Part shown: piece after piece, positions 52,964-62,182 of the stretch
Layout of the letters: each line of letters starts with the position of its first letter
Position numbering within the stretch: position 1 is the first letter of the stretch
NCBI GenBank assembly: GCA_023957375.1
Contig: JAMLHB010000002.1
Span: forward strand, 1,153,127-1,217,126
Length of the DNA: 64,000 nucleotides
Reading direction: 5' to 3'
DNA from: Flavobacteriales bacterium
GTDB lineage: Bacteria > Bacteroidota > Bacteroidia > Flavobacteriales_F > PHOS-HE28
Program-made: the position numbers and the translations under genes
The notes under the pieces: generated by a model
What the model was told of the DNA's origin: nothing
Seen by the model: the letters and a program-made list of their open reading frames with translations, nothing else
The model's database searches: none

Positions 52964-52972
52964 AAAACCACC

Positions 52973-55900
52973 TCACCGCAGCAAGGTCACATGCCCCCTT
53001 GCACGCTGCCTCATGCCGATCACGGCATCGTCGGGGTCCATGTAAAAGCGGTAGTTCAGCTGCCACGCATAAACACCGATCGGGCAGGGCTCGTTTTTGG
53101 CCATGCCGTCCCACTGCGCATCGTTCCCGGTTCCGTGCGCGATCACCTGTCCCCAGCGGTCGAAGATGTACAGTTCCACGAAAGCGAGGTTGTTGCCCAA
53201 AGGCAGAAGCACGTCATTGATCCCGTCGCCGTCCGGGGTGAAGGTGTTGGGCATGAAGATCGTGCCCGGGCAGAATTCCTTCACGGTGATCTCCTCGTGG
53301 ATCGTGCAGTTCTCCTGGTTGGTGATCACCACGGAATACACCCCGGGCGCATGGATCGGCAATACGCGCGAGGTGTCGCCGCCCGGTTGCCAAGCGAAGG
53401 AGCTTCCCGGATTTCCGGCGTCCAGGTCCAGGATGGTCGGTGGCAACTGGAAGCAGTGGGTGAGGCTATGTGCGGGCAGCTCATCGGGCAACGGATGGAA
53501 GGTGGCCAAGAGGCTATCCTTCGTCATGCAGTATCCATTGTCCACTTCCAGGCGGATGTCCGTGGTTTCCGTGACCGTGATCTGCTGCGCCGTGGATCCG
53601 GTGCTCCACCACACGGCACAGGTGTCGCACCCGGCGTTCAACGTAAGTACCTCGAGGTCGCACAAGGCCGTATCGGGCCCGAGGTCCACCACGGGGAACG
53701 GGATGAAGCCGATGTTCACGGATGCGCTGTCCACGCAGTTTTCGGGCGTAGAGACCACTACGGAGTACGTTCCGCCCATGCCGTGCACAGTGATCTCTTG
53801 TGTGCTCGCACCACCCGGCATCCACAGGTAGGTGCTCCCCGCGTTGCCGGCATCCAGCAGCACGGTGTCGCTGATGCAGGCAGCGGTGTCGTGAAGGCTG
53901 AACAAGGGGAGCGGATGGAAGATGATCTCTATGGTATCGGTGGCCGTGCAGGCATGCTGGTCCGTTACCGATACACTGTATGTGCCGGTGCTTCCCACGG
54001 TGATGGAACTGCCGGTGGCGCCCGTGCTCCACAGGATGCCCGGGCCGGATGTGCCCGCGTTCAGCGTGAGGCTTTCACCGGCGCACAGGGCGGTATCGGC
54101 ACCCAGGTCCACCGTCGGCGGCTGGTGGATGGCAACTTGGTAAGCCACTTGATGGGTGCATGCGGCACCCGGATCGGTCAGGGTGCAGGTATAGGTGCCT
54201 TCCGCGCTTACGGCGATGCTTGGCGTTGTTGCACCCGTGCTCCACGCGTGCGTTGCTTGCGGAACGCCGGGGTCCAGCAGGATCGTGCCACCCTGGCATA
54301 GGCTGGTGTCCACAACGGTCTCCAACTGCGAGAAGGGGACGATCACCTGCACGGTATCCCATCCGGGGCAGCCCACCCCGCCCGTCACGGTGACCCAATA
54401 GGTCATGGTGCTGTCGTGTTGCACGATCGGGCTGGTGGTGTTGGCGCCGCTCAAGAAGCCGGGCGGCCCCCATTGCACGGTGGCCGGGCCAAGATCGTGC
54501 ACCACATGCAAGGGAAGGCCCAGGGCATCGCACACGGTGGTATCGGGCCCGGCGGATACGTTCCCCGGGTTTTCAATGGTCACGAACACGCTGTCCGCGT
54601 AGGTGCAACCCGATAGCAGGTCCGTGGTGGTGACCTGGAACCAACCAGGCCCGTTCGGCCACGCCGGGGTGGACATGGCCGATGGGCTCCCTACCAAGGC
54701 GGCCGGCGACCAGGCATGGGCCACATCCTGCACGTTCTTCACGGCGACCACCACATTGTCCATGGCCCAATTGTCCTGGCCCTGCCCGGCGAAAGTGGGT
54801 TGTGCCCAGCGGAAGCGCGTGCTGGCCGTTTGCGCCATGGCGGGGATGGGCAGTTCCACCAGTCCCCAATTCTCGTATTGGTAGGCGTAGCAGGTATGGA
54901 AGGAGGTCCAGTTGCCACCACCGTTCGTACTGAAAGAGACCTGGATATACCCGGTGGCGCCCATCCCTTCACAAGGTGCCGAACCGCTTCCCAGCTTGAG
55001 CTGGAACCGGATGATCCCGCCGGAGGAAACATCCAGGTCGGTGGTCTGGGCTTGCCGCGATGGGGGAGGGCCATTGAAGTACAAGGCATTGCCATTCACG
55101 GAACCGCATGCCACAGCGGGTTCGCCGCCGGTGATCTGCGCCCAAAGCGAGGCATCCGCCTGGGGGTCGAACTGATCGGAAGCAATGGCCTGTAGCATCT
55201 CCACCGAAAGGTGGGCCGTGTCGCCGAAGCAGATGGATGGCTCATCCACCTGGGCTTCATGCCGTACGATCCGCCCGGGCAGCACCGTCACATGGATGCT
55301 GTCCGTGGCCTCGGCACAGCCGGTGAGCGAACTCACGTTCACGTAGTACCAGCCGCTCTGTTCGGGCGTGATCGCGGGTGTTGGGCTGGTGGGGTCGTCA
55401 AAAAGGGTTTGCGGCGACCAACTGTAGTTGTACAACCCCGGCGGGTCCGCCGTTACCGACAAGGGTATTGGCACATTGGCGCAGCTATTGGCGGCACCCG
55501 CGGAAAGCGTGAGGGCGGGCGGAGTGTCCAGTTCAATGCTGAAGGTGCGCTCCAGGGGACATGAGCTGAGGTTCTCGGTACCACTTACCACGTAAACGTT
55601 GCTCGCCGGTGGCGCGAAGGTGTACACGGCACCCTCGTACAGCGTGTCCTGTGATGTGCCCTCGATGGACCACCAAGGCTCGCTCATTTCCGGATCGGCA
55701 AGCAAGGTGACCATCCCCGAGCCATCGAGCCCGCAGAGCACCGTGTCCACCACGGGCTGGTCCGTGGGCATGTACGCACCGGCACTGTACGCATAGGTCT
55801 CGTGTTGCGACCCCATGCCGTACACGTATACGATCACGCCGGTGGAACAGGCGACCCGATGGTTGCCGGGGTTGAGGGCCACCCTGGTATAGCTGAAGGA

Positions 55901-57073
55901 GGGGTCTGCTGCATAGGGCGTGAACGCGGAGGCGGACAGCAAGGCGCCATCCAGCAGCACCTGGCCCGCACTGGCTGTTTCCACCACGATGCTCACGGAG
56001 TGCGAGGTGATCTGGGGTGAAATGATGGTGGTGAAGTTCACCTCGGCGATCCGTTGATCGATGGAGTTGAGCGACAGCAGGGCGGGGTCGCCGATGTTAT
56101 TGCCTGAGCAGGATTGGCCCTGGATCATTTGTGCCACGCTGATCGGCACATTGCTTTCGATCACCTTGGGTGCGGCCACGTTGTTCCATTCGGCCGATTG
56201 GCCGGCGTTCAGCACGGGTTGCGGGGCGCCATCGATCGTGTAGGTGGTGCCATCGGTATTGGCCAGTACGCGGTAGGTGTACACCTCGGGGCCGGCCCAT
56301 GGCACCGTGTAATACTTCATTCCCCAGCCCTTCACCGGCAGGGACTGGTCGAACAGGTGGTCGCAGGCAGGGCAGGATGAGGGGATGTAGGAGCAGAGGG
56401 CACCACCGAACACGGCGAACGGCCGGCACCCTCCGCTCTCTGCCGTGCCCCGGACCCATGTTCCGGTCAAGTCGCCATTGCTTCCACCCGTGGATTGGAT
56501 CTGATAGGTTTCCGCGCTGTCCAATTCAACAATGAACGGAACCCCGTTGGCGTGGCCTTGCACGGTATTGGCCTTGGGGGTCACCTCCACGCGGGTGCCG
56601 TCCTGCGTGGAAACGATCAGGAGTTGCGAGGGTGCGCCAAAGGCCTGGCCCTTGTAGGCCTGAACCCGGTATTCGCTGCCCAGCGCCTTGGTTGGAAGGA
56701 TCGCGGTGGCATCCGCGCTGTTCATCGCCCAATTGAGCGCGTAGAGTGAAACGGGGTCCTCGGTTTGTACGAGAATGGCCTTGTGCTCAGGGATCTCGGA
56801 ACCCGTGAGCCGCAGGTTCAGGGGCAGGTCGATGGTGGTAACGGCATTGGCAGCCACGGTGAAGGCCTGGCTGTAGGCGGTGTAGGGCACCTGGACCGTC
56901 CCCGATGTGCTTGTGTTGCTGGAAATGAAAAGTTGGATCTTCGGGTCGTCGCCTGCGTTGGCCATGAAGCCCAGCCAGAATTCGGTTCCCACCGTGGAAA
57001 CCATTTCCCCTTGGGCCCTTGCATGCGTGCCCGAGAAGGCCAGCAGGGCTGCCAGGAACAGGCGCGCAGTCAT
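52973..57073 (-). CDS. giant surface protein with IgGFc-binding-like N-terminus and T9SS type B (gliding) sorting domain
   Basis: The 1366-residue protein starts with a signal peptide (MTARLFLAALLAFSGTHARA). The first ~450 residues (VGTEFWLGFMANAGD, YTYRVLANTDGTTYTIDG, QMIQGQSCSGNNIGDPALL) resemble the IgGFc-binding N-terminal domain common in Bacteroidota. The centre has a carbohydrate-binding-like insert and a series of Ig/SprB-like repeats of the form LGADTALCAGESLTLNAGTS, WSTGATGSSITV. The end is a CHU_C type B sorting domain (IFMPNTFTPDGDGINDVLLP ... IFDRWGQVIAHGTGN). It is likely a gliding or adhesion surface protein. Confidence 0.9.
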   Translation of the reverse strand: MTARLFLAALLAFSGTHARAQGEMVSTVGTEFWLGFMANAGDDPKIQLFISSNTSTSGTVQVPYTAYSQAFTVAANAVTTIDLPLNLRLTGSEIPEHKAILVQTEDPVSLYALNWAMNSADATAILPTKALGSEYRVQAYKGQAFGAPSQLLIVSTQDGTRVEVTPKANTVQGHANGVPFIVELDSAETYQIQSTGGSNGDLTGTWVRGTAESGGCRPFAVFGGALCSYIPSSCPACDHLFDQSLPVKGWGMKYYTVPWAGPEVYTYRVLANTDGTTYTIDGAPQPVLNAGQSAEWNNVAAPKVIESNVPISVAQMIQGQSCSGNNIGDPALLSLNSIDQRIAEVNFTTIISPQITSHSVSIVVETASAGQVLLDGALLSASAFTPYAADPSFSYTRVALNPGNHRVACSTGVIVYVYGMGSQHETYAYSAGAYMPTDQPVVDTVLCGLDGSGMVTLLADPEMSEPWWSIEGTSQDTLYEGAVYTFAPPASNVYVVSGTENLSSCPLERTFSIELDTPPALTLSAGAANSCANVPIPLSVTADPPGLYNYSWSPQTLFDDPTSPTPAITPEQSGWYYVNVSSLTGCAEATDSIHVTVLPGRIVRHEAQVDEPSICFGDTAHLSVEMLQAIASDQFDPQADASLWAQITGGEPAVACGSVNGNALYFNGPPPSRQAQTTDLDVSSGGIIRFQLKLGSGSAPCEGMGATGYIQVSFSTNGGGNWTSFHTCYAYQYENWGLVELPIPAMAQTASTRFRWAQPTFAGQGQDNWAMDNVVVAVKNVQDVAHAWSPAALVGSPSAMSTPAWPNGPGWFQVTTTDLLSGCTYADSVFVTIENPGNVSAGPDTTVCDALGLPLHVVHDLGPATVQWGPPGFLSGANTTSPIVQHDSTMTYWVTVTGGVGCPGWDTVQVIVPFSQLETVVDTSLCQGGTILLDPGVPQATHAWSTGATTPSIAVSAEGTYTCTLTDPGAACTHQVAYQVAIHQPPTVDLGADTALCAGESLTLNAGTSGPGILWSTGATGSSITVGSTGTYSVSVTDQHACTATDTIEIIFHPLPLFSLHDTAACISDTVLLDAGNAGSTYLWMPGGASTQEITVHGMGGTYSVVVSTPENCVDSASVNIGFIPFPVVDLGPDTALCDLEVLTLNAGCDTCAVWWSTGSTAQQITVTETTDIRLEVDNGYCMTKDSLLATFHPLPDELPAHSLTHCFQLPPTILDLDAGNPGSSFAWQPGGDTSRVLPIHAPGVYSVVITNQENCTIHEEITVKEFCPGTIFMPNTFTPDGDGINDVLLPLGNNLAFVELYIFDRWGQVIAHGTGNDAQWDGMAKNEPCPIGVYAWQLNYRFYMDPDDAVIGMRQRARGHVTLLR

Positions 57074-57170
57074 CGGAGCCGTCAACGGTCCTGGCTTTTT
57101 GTTGAGGCTACCACGGTTTCCATGGCACATTCCACGTAAGTTACCATAACAAAACAAGCGGATAGGCCGG

Positions 57171-57440
57171 TCATTTCCAACCAGTTGGGCAGGAATGGGG
57201 GGGTACGTTTGAATATGGGGCGGGGGTCGCTGTCCGCATCAAGATCTTGAGGTTCTTCCGTTGTTGGGTTGCCGCTTGCCAGCGGAATACGGACACCACA
57301 GCGTTGTGCCGCGCTTCCAGGTCCAAATGCCGAGGCTCATATCCTTCCGGCAGAAGAAGCTGCGCGAGCGCCGTGCCCACCAAACCACTGTCGCCGGTGA
57401 TCGGAACCTTTTCCAATTGATTAATTTGCCAATTCGCCAA
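57171..57440 (-). pseudogene. relic of a TIGR01777 epimerase gene, 5' part
   Basis: The frame reads VPITGDSGLVGTALAQLLLP then EGYEPRHLDLEARHNAVVSV and FRWQ, which aligns with the N-terminus of the intact epimerase at 52000-52902 (ILITGGSGLIGTRLTQLLVG, NVRHLSR, FTWS). The Rossmann glycine motif is altered (GDSG) and everything after about 50 residues is lost. The rest of 57074-57479 holds no gene. Confidence 0.75.
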
Positions 57441-57479
57441 AGGGGTTTATTGGCAAATTTCATTCATTGGCAAATGGCC

Positions 57480-58352
57480 TCAGCGTGATTGCTCCAGCAC
57501 GCGGAAATCTTCCTGGATGAAGCCCATCTTCTTGTCGAACAAGGCGGCCTCGTCCCGTTGGTACATCAATTCACCCGTGCTGGCGTTGAACACGCGCCGG
57601 AAGCACCACTTGGTCTTGTATTCACCGGTGATCACCACATCGGCGATGCACACCCCGGATTGGCCCTTGGTTGCGGCGGCCATCAGCTGCGGGTAGTCCA
57701 TCAGCTTCACCTCGTGCGTGTATGTTTCCTTGATCGCCGCCAGATCGGGCAGGCTCTTGTCCAATTGCTCCTTGGCCAGCCACAGCTCCTGCTCCTTGAT
57801 GAAGCGGTTGCGGCTGGCGTACAGGCGGTCGGCGGTGGCCTTGTCGGTGATCTTTCCGTTCTCCACTTGTTTCAGGAAGTCCTGCAGGGCCTTCAGGTAC
57901 ACGTTCAACATGGCGGCGCCACCGTTGTCCATCTGCTTGGCATCGATCAGGATGGAAGCGATCTCCTGTTCGGCGGGCAGGTTGGTCACCGCGTCATCCT
58001 CCACGTTGAGCATTTCGCCCTTCTTCATTTTCCAACCCTGTACCAGGGCCAGAAAGGTGGCCGTGTGCTTCTCCTTGTCGGCCTTGCGCACCTTCATCAG
58101 GTAGGTCTTGGTGGGGTCGATGGGTGCGGTGGCCAGGTCGGTGGTGGTGCCGAAGTCGGGGTTTGCGGTAAAGCGCCAGTCGGCCTTCACGGCGTCCATC
58201 AGCGCGCGGTTGTACGGGCTGTCCTTGGCATCGCGGAGCACCAAGGTGGAGGATGCCTTGGCGGTAGCCACGGCCTTCTTGTCGAAGCTGCCGTACTGGG
58301 CCATGCTGGCGCTGGAAACGGACAGGGCGGCGAAGAGGAGGAAATTGCGCAT
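57480..58352 (-). CDS. secreted protein of unknown function
   Basis: The 290-residue product has a signal peptide (MRNFLLFAALSVSSASMAQ). The mature part is helical and charged with no motif I recognise. Features are LVLRDAKDSPYNRALMDAVK, YLMKVRKADKEKHTATFLAL, a coiled segment around LPDLAAIKETYTHEVKLMDY, and a C-terminal strand region (GVCIADVVITGEYKTKWCFR). It looks like a Bacteroidota-specific periplasmic protein. The start at 58352 begins the signal peptide; a TATTTTCG promoter box lies 72 bases upstream. Confidence 0.8.
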   Translation of the reverse strand: MRNFLLFAALSVSSASMAQYGSFDKKAVATAKASSTLVLRDAKDSPYNRALMDAVKADWRFTANPDFGTTTDLATAPIDPTKTYLMKVRKADKEKHTATFLALVQGWKMKKGEMLNVEDDAVTNLPAEQEIASILIDAKQMDNGGAAMLNVYLKALQDFLKQVENGKITDKATADRLYASRNRFIKEQELWLAKEQLDKSLPDLAAIKETYTHEVKLMDYPQLMAAATKGQSGVCIADVVITGEYKTKWCFRRVFNASTGELMYQRDEAALFDKKMGFIQEDFRVLEQSR

Positions 58353-58424
58353 GCGGTTCGTGTGCGGTTGAGGTTGAAAAGGTTCCACCGCAGGCCATGG
58401 TTGGCGGGTGGCGATCGGCACCGG

Positions 58425-58432
58425 CGAAAATA
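58425..58432 (-). promoter_or_regulatory. -7 promoter element TATTTTCG for the 57480-58352 gene
   Basis: The match is 7 of 8 on the minus strand, giving a leader of about 65 bases. Confidence 0.45.
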
Positions 58433-58472
58433 GTGCCAAGCTCTTCCCACCTTTGGCCGTTGTTGGCCGAAG

Positions 58473-58832
58473 ATGAACGAAGGAGTGTCGAAACCGGACG
58501 GTGAAGGCCTGCTCAAGCGCTTGGACGAGGCGGTGGTGTTGCAGCGTACCGTGCTTCAGCTGCGCAAGGACCTGCGGGATGAGGAGCTTCCGGTGCCGGC
58601 GGTGGGGGAAGGGGCATTCGAGGAATTACGCGCTCGGGTGCTGACCTTGCTTGCGGAGCGGGAACGGGAGGGGGCGCATGCCTTCGGACTGGTGGTGAAC
58701 CGCGTGGACCTGACCGAGCACCAACTGCGCACGGCCATGGCAGCGGGAGGCCTGCACGCCTTGGCGGGGGCAGTGGTGCTGCGCTGCCTGCAGAAGGTGC
58801 TGAGCCGCATGCGGTTTGCGGGCTTGGGATGA
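58473..58832 (+). CDS. small hypothetical protein
   Basis: The 119-residue protein is Leu/Glu/Arg-rich and probably helical (LLKRLDEAVVLQRTVLQLRK, LLAEREREGAHAFGLVVNRV, DLTEHQLRTAMAAGGLHALA). There is no signal peptide. It is divergent from the preceding secreted-protein gene. I do not recognise a family. Codon-position bias looks like a real gene, and the C-terminal segment (VLRCLQKVLSRMRF) suggests an amphipathic helix. Confidence 0.6.
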   Translation: MNEGVSKPDGEGLLKRLDEAVVLQRTVLQLRKDLRDEELPVPAVGEGAFEELRARVLTLLAEREREGAHAFGLVVNRVDLTEHQLRTAMAAGGLHALAGAVVLRCLQKVLSRMRFAGLG

Positions 58833-58972
58833 ACGCATCTGTGTGGAGAAACAGACGATCCAGGATGATCACGCCCATGATCACCTATGGCGATCCATTG
58901 AACCAGGTGCAGCCACTCACAGGCCATGCTCTTATACTTGCTGCCTCCACAAAAGCATAAAAATCAACCCCG

Positions 58973-59056
58973 ATGCGTACATTCTATACCTGCCTGCTGA
59001 TCGCCTCTCTTGCGTCCCACGTGAACGGCCGTTTGAAGCTCATGGTGCAGCACTGA
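58973..59056 (+). pseudogene. signal-peptide-only remnant
   Basis: MRTFYTCLLIASLASHVNGR opens like a signal peptide but the frame stops after 27 codons. A TATACTTG box at about 58932 could be its promoter. The following 260 bases to 59319 hold repeats and no gene, so this may be the stub of a lost secreted-protein gene. Confidence 0.35.
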
Positions 59057-59116
59057 TCACTACCCTGCGTTGGTGGTCGGCCTAACAGGAGTGCCGGCGG
59101 CCCATCTTTCCTCCCG

Positions 59117-59173
59117 CAGGGTCTTGCGCTGCGCAGGCCGAAGCGTCTGCGCGAAGGCGTGCAGCGGACCCTG
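59117..59173. repeat. GGGTC hairpin family, long-loop copy
   Basis: CAGGGTC (59117-59123) and GACCCTG (59167-59173) frame a 43-base loop that includes TTGCGCTGCGCAGG and GTGCAGCG; compare 62541-62564 and 28133-28156. Confidence 0.6.
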
Positions 59174-59193
59174 CGCCCACGTTCGGCTGCTGG

Positions 59194-59256
59194 CATGTCC
59201 CGGCCATCATGCTAGTCCGTTCACATCCGCTCTTCATGGTGTCGTTCAGCAATGCA
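59194..59256. repeat. 60-bp dispersed repeat, copy 1 (other copy at 62255-62307)
   Basis: CCGGCCATCATGCT is followed by a diverged but alignable TCCGTTCACATCCGCTCTTC tract. The second copy reads TCCACTCGCATCCACTCTTC. Neither copy belongs to a convincing gene. Confidence 0.5.
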
Positions 59257-59319
59257 TTGGCCGCCACCTGTCCTGATCCACCGCACCACCTCAAGCGCGG
59301 CGGGGGCCGGGGTATAAGG

Positions 59320-60924
59320 CTACTCGCACACCACCTTCACGGTTCCCAAGAAAAAATCCTTGGCCTGCACCTCAACCAGGTAAAGCCCGGCTGGGATGTT
59401 GCCCCGCTCCAGGGCGAATGAGGGGCCCAGCCGCTTCACCACGGAGCGGCCCAGCTCGCGCCCCAGCAGGTCCCTCCAGATAACCTGCTCGGGCTGAAGA
59501 GCTGCACTTGGCACCGACTGATCGAAACTCAATACCGCCCTACTGGCCATAGGATTTGGCCATACGCCGATCATTTGGACCGGTGCCATTTCCGTTAGCT
59601 GCACCGGTAGCGGGGAGCTATCCGTGTACCGCTTGCAGGGCGAGGGGAAGCCGCCGAGCGCTGGGGTGCCCTGCAAGTGCCTGAGCTGGTAGCCGAAAAG
59701 AAGCAGTTCGGGAAAGACATCCACGGATTGCCATGGCAGATAGACCTGCTGTATCGTTTGGGTCATGAGGGGCTGGGCGTAATTCTCAGGAAAAATGGGC
59801 TGCCGGAAGATCACGGTACCTGATTGCGGCAAGCCCAAGGGCCCGAACGCATGGACCCAGCCCGCAGGTGCCATGGCCATGAGGGAGCCGTATTGATTGT
59901 CATAGCGGCCTTCCTCATCCTGTAATGCCACGAAGCCCATTCGGCTATAGACCAGGTCCACCGGGCCCCATTCCAGGTCAAATTGGAAGCATCTGCCCAG
60001 CGTTATGCCAGGCATGCGGTTCTCCGCGTAGAGGTAGCGGCCCGTCAGGTCGAAGTCAACATTCAGCAGGTGCGGGTACATCATGACCGCCATCGAGGCG
60101 GAATCCCCACCATAATCCTGCAACCGGATGTCCGCCCAATGGACCAGCGCACCAGTGGCCCGGTCAAAATCAAAGATCTCCACTTTGTTGGTATCCAAGG
60201 AGGTATCGTTCTTGACCACTGCAAGACGGTCCCCTTGGAAACTGAAATTCATCTTTCCGTACCGGTCCATGTTCCGTTCCGGTGCGGAGGGCAAGTACAC
60301 AGTGCCCTGATGCGAGATCACCGGCACCGTGTCAAAACCCGAAGGCCCGAGATGGAAGGCGTGGAAGGCATCGTCCGCTTCCCCATGCAGCAACACCCAG
60401 TAACCGTTCTCGTCCAAAGTGGTGGTGGCCGTCAATTTTGCCGTGACATGCTGCATGAACCATGTGGTGTTGCCCACTACAACCCCGGCACTTCCGCCGG
60501 AAAGGTCGACTTCCACCCATCCCGCTCTTGCATTGGGCGGCTCTTCAATGATGAAAACCGCATACCGCTCACCAGGCCCGGGGATCGGGAGGATCAGGTA
60601 GTTCGCCGCCGGCACGTTCCAACCCAATTCAGCAGCCCCGCCCCCCTGCACCAGTTGGAACAGGGCATTGCGGATCCCGAAGTCATCGGCCAACAAGCGG
60701 AACTGCCCCTCCGTGTCACTGATGGAGGCATTGCGCAGGGAGACCGTGTCCGCCAGGGGCACGGATACGATCGTATCATGGGTAAACTGTAGCCAAACCC
60801 CGCTAGCGAACACCCAGTTGAAGTTGCGTTTCTGCGCTTGCACCGTAAACAGTGCGCTCATGAATGAAGTTACGAGCACGGTCCTGAAGAGAGTGGCACG
60901 GCCACGGCTTTGCAGATGGTTCAT
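59320..60924 (-). CDS. secreted T9SS type A protein with propeller-like body
   Basis: The 534-residue protein starts MNHLQSRGRATLFRTVLVTS with a signal peptide ending TVQAQ. The body has repeated beta blades (ISDTEGQFRLLADDFG, MNFSFQGDRLAVVKND, NVDFDLTGRYLYAENRMPG) as in surface proteins described as cell-surface beta-propellers. The C-terminus is a type A sorting domain (GVWPNPMASRAVLSFD ... NIPAGLYLVEVQAKDFFLGT). The ATG overlaps the stop of the preceding frame by 4 bases (60921-60924), so the two are coupled. Confidence 0.85.
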   Translation of the reverse strand: MNHLQSRGRATLFRTVLVTSFMSALFTVQAQKRNFNWVFASGVWLQFTHDTIVSVPLADTVSLRNASISDTEGQFRLLADDFGIRNALFQLVQGGGAAELGWNVPAANYLILPIPGPGERYAVFIIEEPPNARAGWVEVDLSGGSAGVVVGNTTWFMQHVTAKLTATTTLDENGYWVLLHGEADDAFHAFHLGPSGFDTVPVISHQGTVYLPSAPERNMDRYGKMNFSFQGDRLAVVKNDTSLDTNKVEIFDFDRATGALVHWADIRLQDYGGDSASMAVMMYPHLLNVDFDLTGRYLYAENRMPGITLGRCFQFDLEWGPVDLVYSRMGFVALQDEEGRYDNQYGSLMAMAPAGWVHAFGPLGLPQSGTVIFRQPIFPENYAQPLMTQTIQQVYLPWQSVDVFPELLLFGYQLRHLQGTPALGGFPSPCKRYTDSSPLPVQLTEMAPVQMIGVWPNPMASRAVLSFDQSVPSAALQPEQVIWRDLLGRELGRSVVKRLGPSFALERGNIPAGLYLVEVQAKDFFLGTVKVVCE

Positions 60925-61442
60925 GGGCAAACGAATTGTCCAATCCCAACTTGAAGTGGCGGGCCGCAGGTCACCTTGAATTGATACTCATATGGCGGAT
61001 CAGCACCCACATATGCCCTTCCGCCCTGCAGGTTGATGCAGGACAGCTCCCCGTCACACTCCACTGGACCATAGGTTTGACTGAATGGTAATTCGGGGGG
61101 TACGTTGTAGCCCCACGAAAGAAACATACCCGGATCGGTACTGATCGTGAACGTAATCTTCAAGAGTTCATCTGTGCTGCCCAAATTCGCGTAATACCAA
61201 GAGCTGGCAGATAATGTCCCAATATCCGGATTGCTGGGATCAGCCCACGAGTATGCCAGGACGCTGATCTCGCATGGGCAATCCGTCCCAACTTCAATGA
61301 TTTGGGCAGAGGTGTTGGAGGAGATCAGACCGGCCGATATGATAGACCATCCTTGAGCAACCCTGTAATGAAAAACGCGGCTGGTTATGAATTCAAGTAA
61401 TTTCACTGTAAGTGGCTTTGACGTCCCAAACGTACTGTTCAA
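60921..61442 (-). CDS. hypothetical protein, 5' end lost at a MITE insertion
   Basis: The open frame gives up to 173 residues ending IGQFVCP, with Cys pairs (GTDCPCEIS, VECDGELSCINLQGG). No ATG begins it. The frame runs into the MITE at 61443, and before the insertion it would have continued into repeat DNA, so the true start is uncertain or lost. The stop is coupled to the next gene (ATGA). Confidence 0.5.
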   Translation of the reverse strand: MNSTFGTSKPLTVKLLEFITSRVFHYRVAQGWSIISAGLISSNTSAQIIEVGTDCPCEISVLAYSWADPSNPDIGTLSASSWYYANLGSTDELLKITFTISTDPGMFLSWGYNVPPELPFSQTYGPVECDGELSCINLQGGRAYVGADPPYEYQFKVTCGPPLQVGIGQFVCP

Positions 61443-61608
61443 CCCGGATTATGCAGTAGGATTCGTTGCGATGATTGAAATCACAACGGCAGCGCGGCTT
61501 TAACCGAGAAGGAATAGCCCAAGCTTTTCTGACGAGCAGAAAGCCGGTGTAACGTACGCTGCCGCAGCGATTTCGGGCCGTAGTAGAAATCCTACGGCAT
61601 ATTCCGGG
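61443..61608. mobile_element. 166-bp MITE-like element, copy 2
   Basis: Its length is the same as copy 1 and the internal sequence is closely similar (TTTCGGGCCGTAGTAGAAAT near the right end in both). The terminal inverted repeats match at 19 of 21. It is flanked by the direct repeat TTCAA (61438-61442 and 61609-61613). Confidence 0.9.
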
Positions 61609-61634
61609 TTCAAGTTAAGCAAAACCCTCTCCTG

Positions 61635-61683
61635 CCGCCGGGCCTCCCGCTTTCAGTAGCCCCAGCCATGCGAAGGCTACCTC
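61635..61683. repeat. 49-bp direct repeat, left of the CGTCATTGCGAGG array
   Basis: The sequence runs from CCGCCGGGCCTCCCGC to GAAGGCTACCTC with a GTAGCC...GGCTAC hairpin. An identical-length copy lies at 62183-62231. Confidence 0.75.
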
Positions 61684-61714
61684 GGGGCACCTGCGCTCAC
61701 CTTGCGTGTTTATC

Positions 61715-62160
61715 CAACCCGTCATTGCGAGGCCGTCGCGGGTCCCGGCCTTGTGCCGGGAAGCAATCCATCTGGGCACCCCTTGCCTGGACTGCTGCGC
61801 CGCAAAGCCGGCTCGCAGTGACGACGCTCCTATCCAACCCGTCATTGCGAGGCCGTCGCGGGTCCCGGCCTTGTGGGGGGGAGCAATCCTTCTGGGCACT
61901 CTCGCCATGGACTGCTTCGTCGCAAAGCCTCCTCGCAGTGACGACGCTCCTATCCAACCCGTCATTGCGAGGCCGCTTCGGCCGAAGCAATCCATCTGGT
62001 CACTCTCGCCATGGACTGCTTCGTCGCAAAGCCTCCTCGCAGTGACGATACTCTTATCCCAACCCGTCATTGCGAGGCCGTCTAGGCCGAAGCAATCCAT
62101 CAGGGCACCCTTGTGGATGGACTGCTTCGTCGCAGGGCCTCCTCGCAGTGACGGTGCTCT
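61715..62160. repeat. array of four CGTCATTGCGAGG inverted-repeat elements
   Basis: Units start at about 61720, 61840, 61960 and 62065, each beginning CGTCATTGCGAGGCCG and ending CCTCGCAGTGACG, which are near-perfect inverted arms. The units are 120, 120, about 105 and about 90 bases; the shorter ones lack the CGCGGGTCCCGGCCTTGTG segment. The array has no coding role, although frames stay open across it. Confidence 0.88.
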
Positions 62161-62182
62161 AATACGACCCGCCATTTTCCTA

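Noticed and set aside
52991..54301. 436-codon plus-strand frame opposite the giant T9SS gene
   Set aside because: Antisense of Ig-like repeats; Arg/Gly/His-rich and without features.
61715..62160. CRISPR array
   Set aside because: Units of 90-120 bp are nearly identical throughout with inverted ends; there are no unique spacers.
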